Below are positions 24,350-33,309 of a stretch of 64,000 nt of DNA, piece after piece. The stretch is from assembly GCF_030406325.1 (NCBI RefSeq), contig NZ_JAUEQY010000003.1, positions 1 to 64,000 of the forward strand, given 5' to 3'. Both the position numbers and the translations under genes were made by a program. The notes under the pieces were generated by a model that was not told the DNA's origin, searched no databases, and worked only from the letters and a program-made list of their open reading frames with translations. Numbering within the stretch: the first letter of the stretch is position 1; the number at the start of each line of letters is the position of its first letter. This stretch comes from Actinomadura sp. DC4. GTDB lineage: Bacteria > Actinomycetota > Actinomycetes > Streptosporangiales > Streptosporangiaceae.

Positions 24350-25108
24350 GTGCTGAATCTCGTCGAGTCCGACTTTCCCGGCCGTGACGGCGTACGCCTC
24401 TCCTATCGGGAGATGGGGGAAGGACGGCCGCTGGTCCTTCTGCCCGGTCTCAGCGTGGAGGCGACATTGTGGCTGCAGCACGGCCTTGCCGAGCAGATCG
24501 CGACGCACGGTCACCGGGTGATCATGCCGGACTTCCGCGGGCTCGGCCGGGCGAAGCCGCGTGACGCCGCCGCCTACCCCCTCGACGTACTCGCCGACGA
24601 CGGGCTCGCGCTCCTCGACCACCTCGGGCTGGACGAGTACGACCTCGGGGGATACTCGCTCGGCGGGCGCATCGTGGTGCGGATGCTGGTGCGTGGGGCG
24701 ATACCGGGACGGGCGGTGGTCGGCGGCCAGGGGCTGCGTCAGGTGCTCGGCGACGCGGAGGGCGGGGCGGGCTCGTTCATGCTCCGGGTCCTGGCCGGGC
24801 AGGGGACGTTCGAGCCGGGCTCGCCGGAGGAACAGACCGAGCGGTGGCTCCGGGCGAATGACGCGGATCCGGACGCGCTGCGCCACGTGCTGGGTTCGAT
24901 CGTCGCCACGCCGATGGAGGCGATCGGCCGGGTCCGGGTACCGGCGCTCGTGGTGATGGGCTCTGACGACGAGCGTGCCGCGTCGGCCGATGCGCTGGTC
25001 GCGGCGCTGCCGCAGGGTGCCCTGGCCATGGTTCCCGGCGATCACAGGACGGCGGTCTCCGCACCGGAGTTCATCGCGGCGATCGTCGATTTCCTCGGCG
25101 GCCGGTAG
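24350..25108 (+). CDS. Alpha/beta-hydrolase
   Basis: 252 residues from GTG 24350. Oxyanion region PLVLLPGLSVEATLW (~26-40), nucleophile elbow GGYSLGGRI (Ser ~104), Asp in VMGSDDERAAS (~207) and His in PGDHRTAVSA (~230) make a complete triad. The shape resembles carboxylesterases and 3-oxoadipate enol-lactonase-like hydrolases. The substrate is not evident. Flanked by two copies of a 60-bp repeat. Confidence 0.8.
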   Translation: MLNLVESDFPGRDGVRLSYREMGEGRPLVLLPGLSVEATLWLQHGLAEQIATHGHRVIMPDFRGLGRAKPRDAAAYPLDVLADDGLALLDHLGLDEYDLGGYSLGGRIVVRMLVRGAIPGRAVVGGQGLRQVLGDAEGGAGSFMLRVLAGQGTFEPGSPEEQTERWLRANDADPDALRHVLGSIVATPMEAIGRVRVPALVVMGSDDERAASADALVAALPQGALAMVPGDHRTAVSAPEFIAAIVDFLGGR

Positions 25109-25120
25109 CCCGGATCCTGT

Positions 25121-25180
25121 CGGGCCGGGGGCGAGCCGCGGGGCCTTTACCAGGTAGTTTGTCCTCTGTTTCAGCCGAGG
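25121..25180. repeat. 60-bp direct repeat, copy B
   Basis: 88% identical to 24214-24273. It lies between the hydrolase stop and the GNAT start, 26 bp before the latter. The copies flank the hydrolase gene, in the same orientation. Confidence 0.75.
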
Positions 25181-25205
25181 ACCTGACACCGAACGGAGGC
25201 CCGCG

Positions 25206-25784
25206 ATGACCTGGGCACGGCTCGCGGCGACCACACTGGAGAACGACCACGCTCTGCTGCGACCGATCGACCCGCGGGACCGTACGGCGATGCACGCGGT
25301 GGCCATGGATCCCGCGATCTGGCGCTACTTCGTGACGATGATCGAGACCGACGCCGACTTCGACGCGTTCTTCGACGCGGCGCTGGAGGAGTTCGCGGCG
25401 GGCCGCCGTGTCCCGTACGTCATCACCGACAAGGGGACCGGGCGCGTCGCGGGCAGCATGAGCTTCGCGAACATGGCCGAACGCGACGGGCGGCTGGAGA
25501 TCGGCGCGTCCTGGCTGGGCCTGGCGTTCCAGGGCAAGGGCGTGAACCGCTGGGCGAAGTACCTGATGATGGAGCACGCCTTCGACGTGCTGGGCGCCGA
25601 GCGCGTGGAGTTCAAGACCGACGTGCTGAACACCCAGGCCCGCCGCGCGCTGCGGAAGATCGGCGCGACCGAGGAGGGCACGCTGCGCAGCTTCAACCCG
25701 ATGCCGGGCGGCCGCCGCCGCGACGCGATCTACTACAGCGTCCTGCGCGCGGAGTGGCCGGCCGTACGGGCGTCGCTGACGTGA
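25206..25784 (+). CDS. GNAT N-acetyltransferase, RimJ/RimL-like
   Basis: 192 residues; GGAGG lies just upstream of ATG 25206. N-terminal LENDHALLRPIDPRDRTAMHAVAMDPAIWRYF, the central EIGASWLGLAFQGKGVNRWAKYLMMEHAF (acetyl-CoA loop Q/GxGxG-like FQGKGVN) and VEFKTDVLNTQARRALRKIGATEEGTLR are the RimJ/L family layout. It transfers acetyl from acetyl-CoA to protein N-termini or small amines; the target is unknown. Its stop abuts the stop of the opposite-strand 42-residue ORF. Confidence 0.8.
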   Translation: MTWARLAATTLENDHALLRPIDPRDRTAMHAVAMDPAIWRYFVTMIETDADFDAFFDAALEEFAAGRRVPYVITDKGTGRVAGSMSFANMAERDGRLEIGASWLGLAFQGKGVNRWAKYLMMEHAFDVLGAERVEFKTDVLNTQARRALRKIGATEEGTLRSFNPMPGGRRRDAIYYSVLRAEWPAVRASLT

Positions 25785-25913
25785 TCAGTCCTGCGGCCCG
25801 GCGAATCTCCGGGCGAGGTCGCGATACCGCTCCGCCGCGCTGACGGTCGTACCGCGGTCGACGACCGTGCCGGGCAGGCGCCCCATCGGCCCGCCTTCCG
25901 GCCAGTGTCTCAC
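25785..25913 (-). CDS. 42-residue ORF coupled to the response regulator gene
   Basis: GTG 25913 overlaps the response-regulator stop as GTGA, and the frame runs 42 codons to TGA at 25785, directly against the GNAT stop. The product starts MRHWPEGGPMGRLPG and ends in an amphipathic helix (SAAERYRDLARRFAGPQD). Third positions are G/C-rich as in real genes. No family is known. Possible small partner of the two-component system. Confidence 0.5.
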   Translation of the reverse strand: MRHWPEGGPMGRLPGTVVDRGTTVSAAERYRDLARRFAGPQD

Positions 25914-26557
25914 CGGCTGCTGAGGTAGGCGAGGACGGCGAGGACGCGGCGATGGCCGCTGCCGGCCGGCGGGAGGCCGAGCTTGGCGAAGGTGTTGCCG
26001 ATGTGTTTGTGGACGGCGTTCTCGGTGATGACGAGCCGGGCCGCGATCGCCCGGTTGTCCTTACCCTCGGCCATCAGGGCGAGGACCTCGCGTTCGCGTG
26101 GTGTCAGGCCGGCGATCGGGTCGCGGGCGTGACGGGTGAGGAGCTGCGTGATCACCTCGGGGTCCATGACGGTGCCGCCGGCGGCGACCTGCCGCAGGGC
26201 GTCGACGAACTCGCTCACCCGGCTCACCCGGTCCTTGAGCAGGTAGCCGACACCGCCGCGCCTGTCGTCGAGCAGCAGTTCGCCGGCGTACTGCTGCTCG
26301 ACGTACTGGGAGAGCACGAGCACGGGCAGGCCGGGGTGCCGGCGGCGGGCGTGGAGCGCGGCGTGGATGCCCTCGTCGCGGAAGGTCGGCGGCAGCCGTA
26401 CGTCGACGATGGTGACGTCGGGCCGGTGTTCGGCGACGGCGGCGATGAAGCCGGGGGCGTCCTGGGCGATCGCGGCGACGTGGAACCCCTTGGCGGTCAG
26501 CAGGAGTTCGAGCCCGCTGGACAGCAGGACGTTGTCCTCGGCGATCACGATCCGCAT
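25910..26557 (-). CDS. NarL/FixJ-type response regulator
   Basis: 215 residues. Receiver domain with acidic pocket Glu7/Asp8, phospho-acceptor Asp52 (VTIVDVRLPP) and Lys in YLLKDRV (~110). LuxR-type HTH at about 150-195 (LTPREREVLALMAEGKDNRAIAARL, NAVHKHIGNTFAKLGL). It overlaps the kinase gene by 13 bases and the 42-residue ORF by four, so all three are one transcription unit. Target genes are unknown; the neighbouring divergent serine hydrolase is one candidate. Confidence 0.9.
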   Translation of the reverse strand: MRIVIAEDNVLLSSGLELLLTAKGFHVAAIAQDAPGFIAAVAEHRPDVTIVDVRLPPTFRDEGIHAALHARRRHPGLPVLVLSQYVEQQYAGELLLDDRRGGVGYLLKDRVSRVSEFVDALRQVAAGGTVMDPEVITQLLTRHARDPIAGLTPREREVLALMAEGKDNRAIAARLVITENAVHKHIGNTFAKLGLPPAGSGHRRVLAVLAYLSSR

Positions 26558-27693
26558 GGCAGGCTCACCGTGACCGTTGTCGGCCCGCCCGTGGGGCTGT
26601 GAACGCGGAGGGTGCCGTCGAGCGCCAGCACGCGGTGGCGGACTCCGGCGATGCCGGTGCCCAGCGTCTCGTCGGCGCCGCCGATCCCGTCGTCGGTGAC
26701 CTCGATCCTCAGCCGGCCGCCGGTGCGTACGACCCGGACGGTGGTCTCGGTGGCCCGGCTGTGCTTGGCGGCGTTGGTGAGCGCCTCGGCGATCGTGAAG
26801 TAGGCCACGGCCTCGACCGCTGCGGGGACCGTTCCGAGGTCGTCGACGTCGAGGCTGGTCTCGATCGCCGACCGGGCACCCAGTGCCACCAGCGCGCCGG
26901 CGAGACCGCGGTCGGCGAGGATCGGCGGGTAGATCGTCCGGATCACCGCGCGGAGCTCCGCCATGGCCTCCTCGGTGTTCTCGTGCGCCTCCCGCAGGAG
27001 CGTGCCCACCGTCGCCGGGTCCTCGTCCAGCAGCTCACGGGCCGCGCCCAGCCGCATCGCGATGGCCACCAGCCGGGCCTGGGTGCCGTCGTGCAGGTCG
27101 CGTTCGATCCGGCGGAGCTCCGCGCCGTGCGCGTTCATGGCGCCGGCCCGCGTCTCGGTCAGGGTCTCCACCCGCTGCGCCAGCCGCTCGGCGGCCGAGG
27201 GTTCGAGCAGCGCGACGCAGATCCGGGCGTGGAGACGCGCCAGTGGCGGAACCGTGGCAACGGTCAGGGCCGCGAACATTGCGAAATTCAGCGGCCCCCA
27301 GGTCAACGCCGTGCCCCACCCGGACAGAGGTACGCCGTCGAAGAAGAAGCGCAGGCGGGTGTCCTCGGGAAAGGCCCACCACAGGGGCACCGTGATGACC
27401 GTGGCCACCGCGTTGCCGGCGCACAGCAGCGCCACGATTCCGAACGCCACACTGGTCACGACGCACGCGCACAGCCACCCGAGGACGCGCCACGTACCGG
27501 CGCTGACGGGCCCCGGACGCGGGAGCCGCAGCAGCCGGCCGGCGCGGTGCCGATGCCAGGACGCCCAGGTACGGGCCATCGTCGGGACGACGAGCACGGG
27601 TAGCGCGGACAGGGCGACCGCGGCGGTGACCAGGCTTCCCAGCAGATAGCCGAGACCGCGCCAGGTCGCCGGCGCAGGGTGGTTCACCCGCAT
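26545..27693 (-). CDS. Sensor histidine kinase, HisKA_3 (NarX/DesK-like)
   Basis: 382 residues. An N-terminal sensor of four or more membrane helices (about 12-40, 68-105, 125-150) has no large extracellular domain, suggesting membrane or intramembrane sensing. The dimerisation/phospho-acceptor helix is IERDLHDGTQARL with His201. The HATPase has EALTNAAKHSRATE (N box, ~300) and VTDDGIGGADETLGTGIAGVRHRV (G boxes). Signals to the overlapping response regulator. Confidence 0.9.
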   Translation of the reverse strand: MRVNHPAPATWRGLGYLLGSLVTAAVALSALPVLVVPTMARTWASWHRHRAGRLLRLPRPGPVSAGTWRVLGWLCACVVTSVAFGIVALLCAGNAVATVITVPLWWAFPEDTRLRFFFDGVPLSGWGTALTWGPLNFAMFAALTVATVPPLARLHARICVALLEPSAAERLAQRVETLTETRAGAMNAHGAELRRIERDLHDGTQARLVAIAMRLGAARELLDEDPATVGTLLREAHENTEEAMAELRAVIRTIYPPILADRGLAGALVALGARSAIETSLDVDDLGTVPAAVEAVAYFTIAEALTNAAKHSRATETTVRVVRTGGRLRIEVTDDGIGGADETLGTGIAGVRHRVLALDGTLRVHSPTGGPTTVTVSLPCGS

Positions 27694-27800
27694 GAGTCTG
27701 GGCCATGGCGGCCGGGCCGGGCACTACAGCCCACTCCCCTGTTCTTCCACGGGTGCGCCGTATCGCCTGCCTTCTCGCGCCGGACCTAGCGTCGGGGCTC

Positions 27801-28943
27801 ATGAGGATTCGTTCAGTTGGGCGATTGAGTCTGGCCCTGGCCGCCGTCCTGTCCACCACCGTGCCGAGCGCGGGTGCCGCCGACCGGACCGGGCTCCGGC
27901 GCGACGCCGCCGCGCTCACCGCACTCGGCGTGACAGGCGTCCAGGCGCGCTCGACCGGCCCCGGCCTGGTCGCCACCGGCGGCGTCGCCGACCTCACGAC
28001 GCGGCGGCCGGTGTCCCCGTACGGCTATTTCCGGATCGCGAGCGTCACCAAGACGTTCGTGGCCACCGTGATCCTGCAACTCGCCGGCGAGGGCAGGCTC
28101 TCCCTGTCCGACACGGTCTCGCGATGGCTTCCCGGCGTGGTGTCCGGAAACGGCAACGACGGCCAAGCGATCAGCGTCCGCCAGTTGCTCCAGCACACCA
28201 GCGGCATCCACGACGACTATCCGGACTTCACCTCGGCGGAGGACTTCTACCGGCACCGCTACGACGTCTCCACCCCCGAGCAGACCGTCGCCCGCGCGAC
28301 GCGCCATCACCCGGACTTCCCTCCCGGCTCGCACTGGAACTACTCCAACACCGGCTACGTCCTGCTCGGCATGATCATCCAGCGGGTCACCGGGCACTCC
28401 TGGCATGAGGAGGTACGGTCCCGGATCGTGCGGCCGCTGGGTCTCGCTCACACCTTCCTGCCGGGTTCGGCCACGCTGCCCTGGCCCCATGCCGAGAGCT
28501 ACCAGAGGTTCCAGCCCTCCGAACCACTCGTGGACGTCACCGAGCAGACCGGCGTGGGCGACAACGGAGAGGCCGGGCTCGTGTCCACCACCGCCGATCT
28601 GAACCGCTTCTTCCGCGCCCTGCTCGGGGGGCGGCTTCTGCCCGCGGCGCAGCTGGCCCAGATGAAACGGACGGTGCCGGTCGGCGCGGAATGGGAACCG
28701 CTGATGCCGGGCGCCCGTGACGGGCTGGGACTCTTCTCACGGCCACTGTCGTGCGGCGGCGTCTACTGGGGTCATGAGGGCGGCGACTCAGGCTGGATCA
28801 CCGCCGTCGGCGTCACCGCTGACGGCCGGCGTGGCGTGACGGTGTCGTTGACGGGCGTCCTCGCCGAATCCCCGGACGACGTCATGCACGTGGAACGGGC
28901 CGAGAGCGAACTGGTCGACGACGCCCTGTGCACGCGGCGTTGA
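27801..28943 (+). CDS. Secreted serine hydrolase, beta-lactamase/DD-peptidase fold
   Basis: 380 residues from ATG 27801 with a Sec signal peptide (RSVGRLSLALAAVLSTTVPSAGA). Class C/DD-peptidase motifs: Ser81-Val-Thr-Lys84 (SxxK), Tyr181-Ser-Asn183 (YxN), and a GHEGGDSG near residue 325 in place of KTG. It resembles Streptomyces R61 carboxypeptidase and EstB-type esterases, so either peptidoglycan trimming or ester hydrolysis is possible. It diverges from the two-component system operon. Confidence 0.85.
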   Translation: MRIRSVGRLSLALAAVLSTTVPSAGAADRTGLRRDAAALTALGVTGVQARSTGPGLVATGGVADLTTRRPVSPYGYFRIASVTKTFVATVILQLAGEGRLSLSDTVSRWLPGVVSGNGNDGQAISVRQLLQHTSGIHDDYPDFTSAEDFYRHRYDVSTPEQTVARATRHHPDFPPGSHWNYSNTGYVLLGMIIQRVTGHSWHEEVRSRIVRPLGLAHTFLPGSATLPWPHAESYQRFQPSEPLVDVTEQTGVGDNGEAGLVSTTADLNRFFRALLGGRLLPAAQLAQMKRTVPVGAEWEPLMPGARDGLGLFSRPLSCGGVYWGHEGGDSGWITAVGVTADGRRGVTVSLTGVLAESPDDVMHVERAESELVDDALCTRR

Positions 28944-28964
28944 GCTCCGGTCGATCTCAGGCTC

Positions 28965-29160
28965 GGAGGGCGGCCTCGGTCTCCACCAACGTCACCCAGA
29001 GCCGGTGCGCCGACCGTCAGCGCTCGGTTCTCTCGCGGCGTGTGGCGTTTCTCGCCTGGGTGGCGGCTTTTGAAGAATCCGGTCGAGGCCCTCGCCACGG
29101 CTGACGAGGTCGGTGAGGCTCTTGCGGCCGTACTGGAACGCCGGCAGGGATCGCGGCGCC
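28965..29160 (-). pseudogene. Degenerate coding remnants
   Basis: Minus-strand pieces that look protein-like occur in different frames: PAFQYGRKSLTDLVSRGEGLDRILQ near 29060-29140 and AHRLWVTLVETEAALRA ending about 28965. They do not join without indels, and no start is present. I read this as the decayed tail of a lost gene; it may instead be non-coding. Confidence 0.3.
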
Positions 29161-29165
29161 GCGGG

Positions 29166-29723
29166 TCAGCGCCTCGCCTGCCTCCTTTCGACGGTGAAGC
29201 CGGGCGTGGCCCGGGCGAACCAGGCGGACATCTCGAACGCCCATGCCATGCGTCCTGAAGGAGAACCCGGGCGGCGACCGGTACGGCGAGTGCGGCCACA
29301 GGACCTCACCGCGCTCGCAACGGCGGATGCGCTCGTCGTCGCAGGCCGGCCCGTGGCGGCCCGTACGGGCGTGTAGACGTCCCTCTCCAAGACCTCACTG
29401 AGCCGCTCCGGCAGGTCACGGTACTGCCCGGCCCAGGAGCGCAGAACGTCCATCGCGACCGTCTCATCCACCGGCTCGTAAGCGTCGAGGCCGAGGCTCT
29501 CCAGCCAATAGGGGCCGTGCCTGACGCCAGAGGGGTCGACCCCTCCCCCGGCGTAGTCGTCGCGGAACTGCTCATGGCCGGCCAAGGCCCGCAGAAACCG
29601 CTCATCGCTCCCGGCCGCCAACAGCTGGAACCGCTTGAGATCGACCCAGCGACAGCCATGGCCCGGCGAGGGCCCGAAGAAGTCCCGGAAGTTCACGAAG
29701 GCCTGGTCGAGATAGGCGAGCAC
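29166..29723 (-). CDS. Hypothetical protein with possible compensating frameshifts
   Basis: GTG 29723 (VLAYLDQAFVNFRDFFGPSPG) lies 18 bases after the serine hydrolase stop, so the genes are probably co-transcribed. About 185 residues; no family recognised. The first two thirds read as a well-composed protein (LKRFQLLAAGSDERFLRALAGHEQF, GPYWLESLGLDAYEPVDETVAMDVLRSW). Between about 29240 and 29340 the frame turns Ser/Arg-rich, while the neighbouring frame encodes CDDERIRRCERGEVLWPHSPY; it then returns to sense (MAWAFEMSAWFARATPGF). Two opposite indels would restore a smooth protein. Confidence 0.5.
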   Translation of the reverse strand: MLAYLDQAFVNFRDFFGPSPGHGCRWVDLKRFQLLAAGSDERFLRALAGHEQFRDDYAGGGVDPSGVRHGPYWLESLGLDAYEPVDETVAMDVLRSWAGQYRDLPERLSEVLERDVYTPVRAATGRPATTSASAVASAVRSCGRTRRTGRRPGSPSGRMAWAFEMSAWFARATPGFTVERRQARR

Positions 29724-29740
29724 GACCCCGACCGTAGACG

Positions 29741-30985
29741 TCAGCCGGTCGCGAGGGGGCGGTGCTGGACGGCGTCCAGGTCGCCCGCAGGCCACGTCTC
29801 CACGTCGTCCGCCGTCTCCCGCAAGGCCGAGTCGATGTCGCGGTACCGCTCACCGGACGGGTCGTCGCGCTGGTCGAACATCACCGCCCACACCACCCCG
29901 TCCGTACGGCGGACGAGCAGTGTGTGCGTGCCCGGCAGGCTGCCCGGGTGGAAGGCGCTTCCCGGGCGTACGTGCCAGCCGCACCCGTAGTAGCGACCCC
30001 GGGGGCCTCGGCCCAAGGACGGTGGGGCGAACGCCAGCGCCGCCGACCCACGCGAAAGCACGGGCGTCGTGCCGTCATAAACCCTAACGAAGCGCACCAG
30101 GTCCACCGCCGACGCGAGCCAGCCGCAGTTGAAGGCGTTGTTCTCCTGGTTGAACGTCCCGTACGGCGCGGGCGCCTGGGCGCCCGACGGATCCATCACC
30201 GTCGCCCCCCGATACTGGGAGAAATAGGGCACCTCCCCCGGCGAGCGCACCAGCGTACGGCCCAGCCGCATCCTCACGACACCGGCCGGTGCCAGGACGT
30301 TCTCCCGCACGTAGCGCTCGTACGGCACACCCGCGACCTTCTGGACGAGGAGGCCGAGGAGCAGATAGCCGTAGTTGCTGTACGCGAACGCCGTGCCGGG
30401 CGCGTGGTCGAGGCCGCGGCGCCCCATGAAACGGATGATGTCGCCGTGCCCGACCGGCAACCGCCGGCCCAGCGCGGTCGCGATCGCCGCGTCGTCGAAC
30501 ATCGGGTCGGTGGAGACCGACCGGTCCCAGCCGCCCAGGTGCTGGAGCAGGTGGAGGACGGTCACGTCCCCGAGCCGAGGGTCGGCCCCGGTGTCGAGCC
30601 CCAGGACCGGCGCCACCCGGTCGGACAGGGAGATCCGCCCGTTCTGAGTGAGGTGCAGTACGGCCGCGGCGGTGATCGGCTTGGTGACGCTCGCGGTACG
30701 GAAGAGCGACGTCGGCGAGGTGGCCGGCACCGTACCCGCGCTCCACGTGTAACCGCGGGCCAGCAGCAGCCGGCCCTCGCGGGCGACGGCCAGGGACCCG
30801 CACGGGATCCCTCGTTCCTGCATGAACGCCATCACCGCGATGTCGAAGCCGCCGAGCCCAGGCAGCGAGTGCCCGGTGGTCTGCCAGGTACGGACGGCCG
30901 CCCGTGCCCTGGTCGCGACGGTGGTGGCGGCGCCGGTCAGGCTCACGAGCCTGCCGAGGTCGCGCCGAGTGAGCCAGCCCGCCAA
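29741..30985 (-). CDS. Exported serine hydrolase (class C beta-lactamase-like), Tat signal
   Basis: 414 residues. The N-terminus TRRDLGRLVSLTGAATTVATRARA fits a twin-arginine signal. Active-site motifs: Ser99-Val-Thr-Lys102 and Tyr203-Ser-Asn205 (YSNYGY); LSDRVAPVLGL and LLQHLGGWDR are typical beta-lactamase-family surroundings. It is only distantly similar to the hydrolase at 27801-28943. Tat export implies folding before secretion. Activity on beta-lactams is not implied; D-amino-acid peptidase or esterase activity is equally likely. Confidence 0.83.
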   Translation of the reverse strand: MAGWLTRRDLGRLVSLTGAATTVATRARAAVRTWQTTGHSLPGLGGFDIAVMAFMQERGIPCGSLAVAREGRLLLARGYTWSAGTVPATSPTSLFRTASVTKPITAAAVLHLTQNGRISLSDRVAPVLGLDTGADPRLGDVTVLHLLQHLGGWDRSVSTDPMFDDAAIATALGRRLPVGHGDIIRFMGRRGLDHAPGTAFAYSNYGYLLLGLLVQKVAGVPYERYVRENVLAPAGVVRMRLGRTLVRSPGEVPYFSQYRGATVMDPSGAQAPAPYGTFNQENNAFNCGWLASAVDLVRFVRVYDGTTPVLSRGSAALAFAPPSLGRGPRGRYYGCGWHVRPGSAFHPGSLPGTHTLLVRRTDGVVWAVMFDQRDDPSGERYRDIDSALRETADDVETWPAGDLDAVQHRPLATG

Positions 30986-31093
30986 TACCCCTCCATAGAA
31001 CGTGGCCAGTGACCTGGCAGAACAGCGCGGGGCGGCTGTAGGTTCTCTTCCCTCGCCCGGTGAACGCCACCCCCGAAAGAGCGCCTACTTACA

Positions 31094-33241
31094 ATGCGGA
31101 CCATGGCCACCGAGGAGCGGGCGACGTACTGCCGGATCTGCGAACCGCTGTGCGGCCTGGTCGCCACCGTCGAGGACGGCCGGCTCGCCCGGCTGCGACC
31201 CGACGGCGAGCACCCGCTGTCGCGCGGTTTCGCCTGTCCCAAGGGCATCGCGATGGCCGACGTCCAGAATGACCCGGATCGGGTGCTACGCCCGCTACGG
31301 CGCCACGGTACGGACTTCGAGCCCGTGAGCTGGGACGAGGCGCTCGACGACATCGGCCGGCGGCTCCGCCGGATCCTGCGCGACCACGGCGGTCCCTCGG
31401 TCGGCTGGTACTTCGGCAACCCCGGCGCCTTCTCCTACTCCCACGCCCTGTGGCTGCAGGGTTTCATGACCGCGATCGGCTCGCCCAACCTGTTCACCGC
31501 GGGCTCTCAGGACATCAACAGCCGGTTCGTCGCGAGCCGCCTGCTGTACGGGTCGCTCACCCGTGTTCCCATCCCCGACCTCGCCCGCACCGAGTTCCTG
31601 CTGGTCGTCGGGGCCAACCCGCTGGTCTCGCACGGCAGCGCGGTCAGCGCGCCGCGGATCAGGGACCAGCTCCGCGCGATCGTACGGCGCGGCGGGCGCG
31701 TCGTGGTGGTCGACCCGCGGCGCTCGGAGACGGCCCGCGCGTTCGAGCACCTGCCCGTACGCCCCGACGGCGACGCCTGGCTGCTGCTCTCGCTCCTCCA
31801 CGTGATCTTCGAGGAGGGACGGGAGGACGCCGCCACTCTCCAGAGCCAGGCCCGCGGCGTGGAGGCGCTGCGGGCGATGGCCGCGGCCCACCCGCCCGAA
31901 AAGACCGAAGACCGAACGGGCGTGCCCGCCGACACCGTACGCACCCTCGCACGAGACCTGGCCGCGGCGAGCAGCGCGGCGGTGTACGGAAGGACCGGCT
32001 CGTGCCTGGGCCGCCACGGCACGCTGGTGAACTTCCTGCTCGACGCGCTCAACGTCGTGACCGGCAACCTCGACCGGCCCGGCGGCGCGGTGTTCGGCTC
32101 CTCGCCGCTCGGGCTCGAACGCCTCGCCGACCGCTTCGGACTCGCCTCGTACGGGAGACGCCGCTCGCGCGTCGGCGGCTTCCCGGACGTGCTCGGCAGC
32201 TTCCCGGCCGCGCTGATGGCCAAGGAGATCACCACCCCGGGCCGGGGCCGGCTGCGGGCGATGTTCGTCTCCGCCGGGAACCCGGTCATGTCGGTCCCGG
32301 ACGGCGGCGAGCTGACCGCCGCGCTGTCCCGGCTCGACCTGTTCGTCGCGATCGACCTGTACGTCAACGACACCAGCCGGCTCGCCGACTACGTCCTGCC
32401 GGCGACGACCTTCCTCGAGCGCGAGGACGTCCCGGTGGCGAGCCTGGGCCTGTTCACGACACCGTTCGTGCAGTTCACCGAGGCCGTGGTCGCCCCGTAC
32501 GGCGAGGCGCGGCAGGAGTGGCAGATCATCGACGCGATCGTCCGGAGGGCCGGGCGGCTGCCGTTCGTGCCGGGCAGAAGGCTCGGCCGCCTGCCGCTGC
32601 CCGCCCCGGAACGGCTCCTCGACCTCGCGCTGAGGCTGGGCCCGCGCGGGGACCTGTTCGGGCTCCGGCACGGCCTGAGCCTGCGGGCGCTGCGGCGGCG
32701 TCCTCACGGCGTGATCCTCGCCGAGCACGTACGGACCGGGGTGCTGCGCACGGTCGTACGCCACCGCGACCGGCGCGTACGGCTCGATCCGCCGGAGATC
32801 CTCGCCGAGGCCGCGCGGCTGGGCGAGCGTGCCGACGACCCGGCGTACCCGCTGCGCCTCATCGGCCTGCGCGAGCTGCGGTCCCAGAACTCCTGGATGC
32901 ACAACTCCGCGACCCTCATGCGCGGCGGCCGTACGCACACCGCCCGCGTCCATCCCGCCGACGCCGCCGAGCACGGCGTCGAGGACGGCCGGCCGTGCCG
33001 GATCACCTCGCCGTACGGGGCCATCGAGCTGCCGGCCGAGCTCACCGCCGAGGTCACGCGCGGCACGGTGGCCGTCCCGCACGGGTGGGGGCACCACGGC
33101 GGCGGCTGGCGGACCGCCAACCGGGCCGGCGGCGCCAACGTCAACCTGCTGACCTCCTCCGACCCGGATCAGCTGGAGACGCTGGCCGGGATGGCCCATC
33201 TCAACGGCGTACCGATCCGGATCGAACCGGCGGCCGGCTGA
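31094..33241 (+). CDS. Molybdopterin-dependent oxidoreductase (DMSO-reductase family)
   Basis: 715 residues. N-terminal [4Fe-4S] motif Cys13-x2-Cys16-x3-Cys20-x27-Cys48 (YCRICEPLCG and GFACPKG). It is followed by the Mo-bis-MGD domains (VGWYFGNPGAFSYSHALW, FLLVVGANPLVSHGS, VVVVDPRRSETA, MFVSAGNPVMSVPD, YVLPATTFLERED) and the C-terminal molydopterin dinucleotide-binding cap (HPADAAEHGVEDGRPCRITSPYG). No Tat signal, so cytoplasmic, as in formate dehydrogenase/assimilatory nitrate reductase-like soluble enzymes. There are no partner subunits adjacent; the electron donor and substrate are unknown. A hairpin (about 33253-33276) follows. Confidence 0.88.
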   Translation: MRTMATEERATYCRICEPLCGLVATVEDGRLARLRPDGEHPLSRGFACPKGIAMADVQNDPDRVLRPLRRHGTDFEPVSWDEALDDIGRRLRRILRDHGGPSVGWYFGNPGAFSYSHALWLQGFMTAIGSPNLFTAGSQDINSRFVASRLLYGSLTRVPIPDLARTEFLLVVGANPLVSHGSAVSAPRIRDQLRAIVRRGGRVVVVDPRRSETARAFEHLPVRPDGDAWLLLSLLHVIFEEGREDAATLQSQARGVEALRAMAAAHPPEKTEDRTGVPADTVRTLARDLAAASSAAVYGRTGSCLGRHGTLVNFLLDALNVVTGNLDRPGGAVFGSSPLGLERLADRFGLASYGRRRSRVGGFPDVLGSFPAALMAKEITTPGRGRLRAMFVSAGNPVMSVPDGGELTAALSRLDLFVAIDLYVNDTSRLADYVLPATTFLEREDVPVASLGLFTTPFVQFTEAVVAPYGEARQEWQIIDAIVRRAGRLPFVPGRRLGRLPLPAPERLLDLALRLGPRGDLFGLRHGLSLRALRRRPHGVILAEHVRTGVLRTVVRHRDRRVRLDPPEILAEAARLGERADDPAYPLRLIGLRELRSQNSWMHNSATLMRGGRTHTARVHPADAAEHGVEDGRPCRITSPYGAIELPAELTAEVTRGTVAVPHGWGHHGGGWRTANRAGGANVNLLTSSDPDQLETLAGMAHLNGVPIRIEPAAG

Positions 33242-33287
33242 GCCGATCGCCTCCCTGTCACGTGAGTGACGACAGGACACTGTTGAA

Positions 33288-33301
33288 ACCTAAACTTAGG
33301 T
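33288..33301. promoter_or_regulatory. Palindrome ACCTAA-AC-TTAGGT before the DoxX-like gene
   Basis: Perfect 6-bp arms around two bases, ending nine bases before the start of the DoxX-like gene and touching its ribosome site (AGGTGAGG). The half-sites resemble iron-regulator (IdeR/DtxR) hexamers but in the opposite orientation, so the regulator cannot be named. Confidence 0.4.
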
Positions 33302-33309
33302 GAGGCGGC

